From Bacteroidota bacterium (GTDB lineage Bacteria; Bacteroidota; Ignavibacteria; Kapaibacteriales; UBA2268): 47,284 nt of DNA. The stretch is taken from assembly GCA_004322215.1 (NCBI GenBank), contig SCSM01000037.1, positions 1 through 47,284 of the forward strand. The letters run 5' to 3'. Made by a program: the position numbers and the translations under genes. The notes beneath the pieces were generated by a model, which did not search any database, was not told the origin of the DNA, and saw only the letters and a program-made list of their open reading frames with translations. Below are positions 41,852-47,284 of this stretch, in pieces. Numbering within the stretch: position 1 is the stretch's first letter; each line of letters starts with the position of its first letter.

Positions 41852-41968
41852 GTGAATAGTGAATAACGAATAGTGAATAATTTCGGTTAAATTTTCCATA
41901 ACTATTCACTTTTCACTATTAATTATTCACTGTTTTGAGACCTTTTCCCTTTTCATGTGTCATTATAT
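41851..41968. repeat. Hairpin-rich repeat, copy 3
   Basis: A 118-bp direct copy of the unit at 41105. Its middle is like copy 2 and its tail is like copy 1, a mosaic that suggests recombination among copies. Copies 2 and 3 bracket the DUF4258/DUF2283 pair. The 41969-42023 spacer shows nothing. Confidence 0.9.
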
Positions 41969-42023
41969 CATATTATGTTGCAAGAAATAAAAAAGTAATA
42001 GATAATCTTATGTTGTACCTTTT

Positions 42024-42127
42024 AAACCTTAGTAACATAAATGATTAATGGTTCGTCAAACCTTATTAGCTTATCTAAAGAAATAAGGTAATAAGGTTGG
42101 ATTTGGGTGTAGCACTTGTTACTAAGG
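42024..42127 (+). other. Nested inverted repeats upstream of the propeller gene
   Basis: Outer arms ccttagtaac (42027-42036) and gttactaagg (42118-42127) are perfect. Inner arms aaccttatta (42059-42068) and taataaggtt (42089-42098) are perfect too. A competing partner aataagg at 42082-42088 offers an alternative inner hairpin. It may be a leader structure or a small palindromic insertion. Confidence 0.5.
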
Positions 42128-42193
42128 TCGAAAAGGATAATATAAGGTTTTTAAATTTAAAAAACGATTTATTGTCATTCAAAGGGTGGTGCT

Positions 42194-44365
42194 ATGAAAC
42201 TGGTGTACCTGACTGCATTTCTTGTGTTGCTTATATTCATATCAAATGTCAAATCACAAAATCCCGAGTGGATTAATTATACGAATGTATATTTTGTAAG
42301 AACAATTTTAGAAAATGGTAATTTTATGTGGGTAGGGACAAGTGGCGGGCTTATGAAAATTGATAAAGAAAAAGGTAATTCAACTTTATATAATAGAGCA
42401 AATTCGGGTTTGCCTGATAATAGTGTTTCTTCAATAGCTTCTGACGAAAGTGGAAATATATGGATTGGTACATATAGAGGTGGTTTAGCTAAATTTGACG
42501 AAATGAAATGGATTATTTATGACATAACAAATTCAGGGTTACCTGAAAACAGTGTCATGAAAATAGCGATTGATGGAAGCGGCAATAAATGGATTGGAAC
42601 TCATAGTGGTTTGACAAAATTTGACGGTACTAATTGGACTACTTACAATAAATTAAATTCAGGATTGCCAGTTAATCTTGTCATGTCAATAGCAATAGAT
42701 GGAAGCGGCAATAAATGGATTGGTATGCTTAATGGTGGTTTGGCAAAATTTGACGATACGAACTGGATTTTTTACAATACATTAAATTCCGGATTGCCTG
42801 ATATTTATGTACAATCACTAGCAATAGATGACAGTAACAATATATGGATTGGAACTGGTAGTGGTTTGACAAAATTTGATGGAATGAATTGGATTACATA
42901 CAACAAAACAAATTCCGGATTACCAGATAACGATATCAACGCAATAGCAATAGACGAAAATGATAATAAGTGGATAGGTACTGATTGGGGTTTAGCAAAA
43001 TTTGACAGTACTAACTGGATTACTTACCAGACTACAAATTCCGGTTTACCTGGTAATAATATCTGGTCAATTGCAATAGATGATAATGGCAATAAATGGA
43101 TTGGGACTTATTCTGACGGCAGTCTAGCAAAATTTAATGGAGTGTATTGGTCTAATTACAACACTAAAAATTCTGGATTGTCAGATAACCATATCTTTTC
43201 AATTACAATAGACAGAAAAAGCATTAAATGGATAGGTGCTTTGGACAGTGGCCTGATAAAATTTGAAGGAAAGAATTGGCGTACTTATAACAAAAATAAT
43301 TCTGGTTTACCCCCTTATAGCAGTATCATATCATTATTAGTGGATGGAGCTGACAATATATGGATTGGAACTTCTATAAGTGGATTAGTGAAATTTGATA
43401 GAACAAATTGGATTACTTACAACGAAACAAATTCAAGCTTGCCTAATGACCAAATCAATGCTATAGCAATAGACGAAAACGATAATATGTGGATTGGAAC
43501 TGGTAACGGTTTAACAAAATTTGATGGGTCGAATTGGACTACTTTTGAATCATCAAATTCTGGATTGCCTAGTAATTACATAGAATCAATTGCAGTTGAC
43601 GGATATGGTAATAAGTGGATTGGATCAGATAGTGGTTTAACAAAATTTGACGGAATGAATTGGATTACTTACAACACATCAAATTCCGGCTTGCCTTCTA
43701 ATCTGGTATTGTCAACAGCAATTGATGGAGCTAACAATATATGGATTGGGACTTTTAGAGAAGGCATAACTAAATTTGATGGAACGAATTGGAATACTTA
43801 CAATTCATCAAATTCCAAGCTACCTGATAATTATGTTCAGTCAATTGCTATAGATGATAATGATAATAAGTGGATTGGTACTGAGGAAGGTGGTTTAGCA
43901 AAATTTGACGGAACGAATTGGAAAATTTATAACACAACAAATTCTGGTTTACCTGATAACAATGTAAAATCAATAACAATAGACTCAAGTAACAATAAAT
44001 GGATTGGAACAGTTGATGATGGTCTCGCTGTCTTCCGCGAAGGTGGTGTTATTCTTGATGTGGAATCTGAGCAGGAGCCGGTTGCGAAAGGTTTGACATT
44101 CAGTAAAAATTTTCCTAATCCATTTCAATATATGACAAATATTGAATATTCATTGCCTAAAACGGGGAAAGTTACAATCAAAATATATGATATGCAAGGG
44201 CAGTTGCTGAGGGAGTTGTATTCAGGTATTATTGATTCAGGAAAACACACAGCTACCTGGGACGGCAGAACAGATGCGGGGAACGAAGCACCCAACGGTG
44301 TTTATTTCTGTCGCATATCCTCTGACGGTTTTGTTGAAATTAAGAAAATGATTATCAATAAGTAA
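42194..44365 (+). CDS. Two-component-type Reg_prop propeller protein with FlgD-like C-terminal tail
   Basis: This 723-aa secreted protein (signal LVYLTAFLVLLIFISNVKS) has 14 near-identical ~43-residue repeats of the form NxWIGTxxGLxKFDxxNWxTYNxxNSGLPDN. Counting the WIG or WVG motif gives 14, matching the two seven-bladed propellers found in periplasmic sensor regions of hybrid histidine kinases. Here no membrane or kinase part follows. Instead the C-terminus (NFPNPFQYMTNIEYSLPKTG to VEIKKMIINK) is a FlgD-Ig-like/T9SS-type sorting domain. It is probably a secreted binding protein. Repeats are similar at DNA level, so copy number could vary between strains. aaagggtggt is a fair ribosome site. 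Confidence 0.92.
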   Translation: MKLVYLTAFLVLLIFISNVKSQNPEWINYTNVYFVRTILENGNFMWVGTSGGLMKIDKEKGNSTLYNRANSGLPDNSVSSIASDESGNIWIGTYRGGLAKFDEMKWIIYDITNSGLPENSVMKIAIDGSGNKWIGTHSGLTKFDGTNWTTYNKLNSGLPVNLVMSIAIDGSGNKWIGMLNGGLAKFDDTNWIFYNTLNSGLPDIYVQSLAIDDSNNIWIGTGSGLTKFDGMNWITYNKTNSGLPDNDINAIAIDENDNKWIGTDWGLAKFDSTNWITYQTTNSGLPGNNIWSIAIDDNGNKWIGTYSDGSLAKFNGVYWSNYNTKNSGLSDNHIFSITIDRKSIKWIGALDSGLIKFEGKNWRTYNKNNSGLPPYSSIISLLVDGADNIWIGTSISGLVKFDRTNWITYNETNSSLPNDQINAIAIDENDNMWIGTGNGLTKFDGSNWTTFESSNSGLPSNYIESIAVDGYGNKWIGSDSGLTKFDGMNWITYNTSNSGLPSNLVLSTAIDGANNIWIGTFREGITKFDGTNWNTYNSSNSKLPDNYVQSIAIDDNDNKWIGTEEGGLAKFDGTNWKIYNTTNSGLPDNNVKSITIDSSNNKWIGTVDDGLAVFREGGVILDVESEQEPVAKGLTFSKNFPNPFQYMTNIEYSLPKTGKVTIKIYDMQGQLLRELYSGIIDSGKHTATWDGRTDAGNEAPNGVYFCRISSDGFVEIKKMIINK

Positions 44366-44574
44366 GAAATGGTAAATAAACATTTTATCAGGTAATCTGA
44401 TAACTAACTCAGCCATGAATTGTAATGCCCGGCAATTCATATAAATACTTTTCTATAATAAACGTCCAAATCTTTACAAATGACAGGAACATTTCATTTG
44501 CAAATTTAAAATTTTCAAATTTGGGTTTCTATTATTCGTAATTATGGATTTTTGATGTAAAGTAGTGAATTATT

Positions 44575-45678
44575 ATGGAAACCTATAAATATAAATTCTC
44601 AAATAACAAGGATACCGATTTTATCCGCACACTCAGAAGCAGGGTGAATGATTATTTCAAATCGAATAACAAAGGTATGTATAGCAATGCGAATATGATA
44701 ATAAAAACAATTTTTATGTTTTCGTTATATTTCGCTCCTCTTGTGCTTATGTTAACAGGTGTCATCTCCAATCCATGGTTAATTATTTTTATGTGGATTA
44801 TTATGGGTTTCGGTAAAAGCGGTATAGGTATGGGAGTTATGCACGACGCCAACCACGGAGCTTATTCAAGAATCGGGATGATTAACAAGTACCTGAGCTA
44901 TACAATGAACCTGATTGGTGCTAATTCTGCTGTATGGAAAATCCAGCACAATGTCCTTCATCATATATTCACTAATATAGATGGCTCGGATGAGGATATC
45001 TTACCTCCTCCTATTCTGCGTTTTTCACCATATCAGAAGAGATACTGGTTTCATCGTTTTCAGCACATTTATGTTTGGTTTATATATTGTATTACAACTT
45101 TAAACTGGGTTACTTCAAGAAATTTTGTCCAGGTTATCAAATTCAGAAAAATGGGGCTGATAAAGAGTAACAATCAGCTAATGAAAGATATTTTTCAGAT
45201 TACTTTATGGAAATTAGTTTATTATGGATATATACTTGTTCTGCCAATAATTTTGATGCCTGTTTCTCCATGGCTGGTTATTGCCGGTTTTATTGCGATG
45301 CACTTGACCTCAGGATTAACTCTTAGCACGATATTCCAAACGGCTCATGTCATGCCCACTACAGATTATCCTATGCCAAACAGAGAAAAACATATTGATA
45401 ATAACTGGGCTGTCCATCAAATGGAAACAACTACGAATTATGGTCCCAATAGCAAGGTTTTTTCATGGTTGATTGGGGGCTTGGACCATCAGGTGGAACA
45501 CCATCTCTTTTCGAATATCTGCCACGTTCATTACAGGAAATTGTCGGAAATTGCCTCTGAAACTGCAAGAGAATATAATATTCGGTATAATACACAAAAA
45601 AACTTTTTACATGCGATTTGGAACCATGCTAAAATGATGAGGCAATTAGGAAGAATGGAACAGGTAGTTGTCAGCTGA
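44575..45678 (+). CDS. Membrane fatty-acid desaturase
   Basis: This 367-aa acyl-lipid/acyl-CoA desaturase has the three His boxes of the di-iron family: HDANH (90-94), HNVLHH (125-130) and HQVEHH (305-310). Hydrophobic segments lie around 45-80 and 205-250. The last box, with Gln replacing the first His in front-end enzymes but His here (HxxEHH), points to a linoleoyl-CoA-type (DesC/DesA3-like) desaturase. It probably introduces a double bond into membrane lipid acyl chains. It is monocistronic; 44366-44574 upstream shows no gene. Regiospecificity is not predictable. Confidence 0.93.
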   Translation: METYKYKFSNNKDTDFIRTLRSRVNDYFKSNNKGMYSNANMIIKTIFMFSLYFAPLVLMLTGVISNPWLIIFMWIIMGFGKSGIGMGVMHDANHGAYSRIGMINKYLSYTMNLIGANSAVWKIQHNVLHHIFTNIDGSDEDILPPPILRFSPYQKRYWFHRFQHIYVWFIYCITTLNWVTSRNFVQVIKFRKMGLIKSNNQLMKDIFQITLWKLVYYGYILVLPIILMPVSPWLVIAGFIAMHLTSGLTLSTIFQTAHVMPTTDYPMPNREKHIDNNWAVHQMETTTNYGPNSKVFSWLIGGLDHQVEHHLFSNICHVHYRKLSEIASETAREYNIRYNTQKNFLHAIWNHAKMMRQLGRMEQVVVS

Positions 45679-45989
45679 TTGTAATTTGAAATTAGCTGTT
45701 AGAAATTCGGCAGTGAAATGGCGAATTTGGTAGTGGTGAAATAATAGTGTTAAGTGTTAAGACGACATGATAAAATACGGTTTGAAGAACTTCATCTTAT
45801 ACAAGGAGATGGAGTAGAATAGGTTATAGGCTGTATCCTATTAGGTTTTAAAGAGTTGTTCCATGTTACTATGGTGAAGTCGGTTAGAAAGTCCTAAAGG
45901 TTAAGAAAGTCTGTATTAGTGTCGGTTTAGGGGTCGTTTTAATTAAAAGAAAATGGTAAGAAATTTTTAAAGAAGTAAGAAAAAGTATT
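45679..45989. other. Non-coding gap
   Basis: A 311-bp gap with no open frame or convincing terminator. Two related words, gtcggttag (around 45880) and gtcggttta (around 45920), occur upstream of the next gene. It may be a long leader; I see no known riboswitch fold. Confidence 0.3.
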
Positions 45990-47165
45990 TTGGAACTTCG
46001 AGAAATTATTTTAAAAAGAGAAGACCTGTATCAGGAAGTATGGACAGAGCCAATGACAACATTAGCCTCCAAATACCATATTTCCGATGTTGGACTAAAG
46101 AAAATTTGTCGAAAGATGGACATTCCAACTCCCAGTTTAGGTTATTGGGCAAAAAAGAGAGCTGGGAAAAAAGTTTCAAAAAAGCCATTACCACAACAAA
46201 ATCAAAACACAAGGTTAGAATACCATCATAATGTCTCACCGATTGATGTCAAGGAGGCTACAATGAAAGACAGAGTTCTCAAGGAAGTTGAAAGTATTAT
46301 TGAGTTTGAAAAGCAAGAGAAGAATAAGATTACTATCCCTGAAAGACTTAATAGACCTCATACACTTACTCAGATGTTAATAAGTGAATCCAAATTCAAT
46401 AGGACATGTACGTACAATTTGATTGAATTAAACAAGAATGTAAGTGTAGGGAGAAATTCGCTACAAAGAGCAATAAAAGTCTTTGATGCTTTAGTAAAGG
46501 CTTTAGAAGCAAGAGATTATTTGGAAATAAAAAAGGGAAATCAACTTTCAACAGCATATGTAAAAATCTTTGGTGAGGAATACAAATTTATTTTGAGAGA
46601 AAAAATCAAAAGAGTCGAAAATACACCAACTAAGGAAGAAATCAAACGACCCTATTTATACAATCAGTGGAGTTATTTGCATACCGGTTTATTGACTTTG
46701 AAAATCGACGGTTATTCATTTGGAGGTTTTAAACACGAATGGATTGACAATAAAAAAATGATAGAAGAATGTCTTAACGAATTCATCATAGAAAGTGCTA
46801 AAATTGCTCTTTTCAAGAAAAAGGAACATGAAGAGTATAGAAGACAACGAGAAAAGCAAGAAGAGGAAGATAGGCTATGGGAAATAGCAATAGAGGAAAA
46901 AAGAAAAATTGAAGAAGCCAGAATCCAAAAAGAATTAAAGCAAAAAGCGAAAATTGATTTGCTATTGCAACAGGTAAAAAATTTTAGACAAAATCAAGAA
47001 TTGCAACATTTTATTACTGCAATTCAAGAAATATTTTTAAAAAGTGAACATGATGTGGTTGAAGAACAAAAATTTAAAGTATGGTTGAAATGGGCGAAAC
47101 AGATAACAAAAAATTTAAATCCTATAAAAAACTTTAATCTTGACGATTACTTTGATGGAGAATGA
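45990..47165 (+). CDS. Putative HTH protein of an accessory-genome family
   Basis: This 391-aa protein starts at TTG (45990). The N-terminus reads ILKREDLYQEVWTEPMTTLA, then SKYHISDVGLKKICRKMDIP and TPSLGYWAKKRAGKK. That block, xKREDLYxxVWxxPMxxxAxxxxxSDVxLxKxCRxxxIPxPxxGYWAK, recurs at the front of uncharacterised proteins in plasmids and genomic islands. It reads as a helix-turn-helix. A middle mixed alpha/beta part is followed by a long charged coiled coil (KKKEHEEYRRQREKQEEEDR). No ATG gives the full HTH, so TTG is probably genuine. Function unknown; DNA binding is inferred. Confidence 0.72.
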   Translation: MELREIILKREDLYQEVWTEPMTTLASKYHISDVGLKKICRKMDIPTPSLGYWAKKRAGKKVSKKPLPQQNQNTRLEYHHNVSPIDVKEATMKDRVLKEVESIIEFEKQEKNKITIPERLNRPHTLTQMLISESKFNRTCTYNLIELNKNVSVGRNSLQRAIKVFDALVKALEARDYLEIKKGNQLSTAYVKIFGEEYKFILREKIKRVENTPTKEEIKRPYLYNQWSYLHTGLLTLKIDGYSFGGFKHEWIDNKKMIEECLNEFIIESAKIALFKKKEHEEYRRQREKQEEEDRLWEIAIEEKRKIEEARIQKELKQKAKIDLLLQQVKNFRQNQELQHFITAIQEIFLKSEHDVVEEQKFKVWLKWAKQITKNLNPIKNFNLDDYFDGE

Positions 47166-47284
47166 TATTATATAAAATCTAATAATTAATTACACATAGA
47201 TTCTTACATTTTTCATTACTCTTTTGAAAGTGTGAGAACATTTGCCAGAACCATACTACTCTCTCGCTTAATCTATTAATATAT
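47166..47284. other. Right-edge non-coding tail
   Basis: The last 119 bases contain no open frame that I recognise and are AT-rich. Confidence 0.4.

Noticed and set aside
41105-41968. CRISPR array
   Set aside because: Three 118-bp units with internal palindromes and a gene pair between them do not have short repeats with regular spacers.
42390-44030. CRISPR-like or satellite DNA from the regular ~130-bp spacing
   Set aside because: The periodicity is that of protein-coding propeller blades in one long open frame.

Overview
The window looks like a chromosome segment from an AT-rich member of the Bacteroidota / Ignavibacteriota / Kapabacteria group. Five secreted proteins end in type IX secretion (T9SS) C-terminal sorting domains or a FlgD-like tail. 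There are several lipoproteins, and Bacteroidota-type -7 promoter elements (TAnnTTTG) precede several genes. The exact phylum cannot be fixed from this sequence alone.

Positions 1-8220 are an accessory region that I read as one end of an integrated element abutting a tRNA-Leu(CAG) gene. A rightward cassette of very small proteins (a coiled-coil fragment, two paralogous 68-75 aa proteins, a 29-aa membrane peptide, a zinc-ribbon protein, a DUF6876-like protein) is punctuated by strong hairpin terminators and ends with a serine recombinase. Facing it is a leftward set: a winged-helix replication-initiator-like protein, a MerR/excisionase-type HTH protein, a ParB-like protein with a ribbon-helix-helix tail, a protein that reads like a T4 gp45/PCNA-type sliding clamp, a fold-type-II PLP enzyme and an unknown protein. 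The last four are tightly packed. This clamp/PLP/ParB cluster is the most unusual content of the window.

Positions 8221-9211 are an integration scar. They hold the tRNA-Leu gene, a truncated T9SS sorting tail fused to a truncated tyrosine integrase, and a second, inverted copy of the 3' part of the tRNA that starts exactly at the anticodon loop.

Positions 9249-14759 hold three tandem lipoprotein genes of nearly equal size (603, 612, 612 aa), each with Ig-like modules followed by a beta-propeller. Positions 15176-17463 hold small membrane proteins (one frameshifted), an ORF6N protein and the deletion scar of a DNA methyltransferase gene. Next are acetyl-CoA synthetase, a YefM/YoeB module whose toxin carries TGA at the conserved Trp56 codon, and a MarR-TolC-MFP-RND efflux operon.

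Positions 26328-45678 are mostly extracellular functions. They include an IPT plus FGE-like lipoprotein, a GH26-like/SGNH fusion, two paralogous M28 peptidases, a sortilin/YCF48-type propeller, a GH5 enzyme and a 14-bladed Reg_prop protein. Interspersed are an M1 peptidase, cobyrinate a,c-diamide synthase, a LysE exporter, a fatty-acid desaturase, a HicB-like orphan and a DUF559 nuclease-like protein. A DUF4258/DUF2283 gene pair is bracketed by three copies of a ~118-bp hairpin-rich repeat. The right end carries a DNA-binding protein of a family common in accessory regions.
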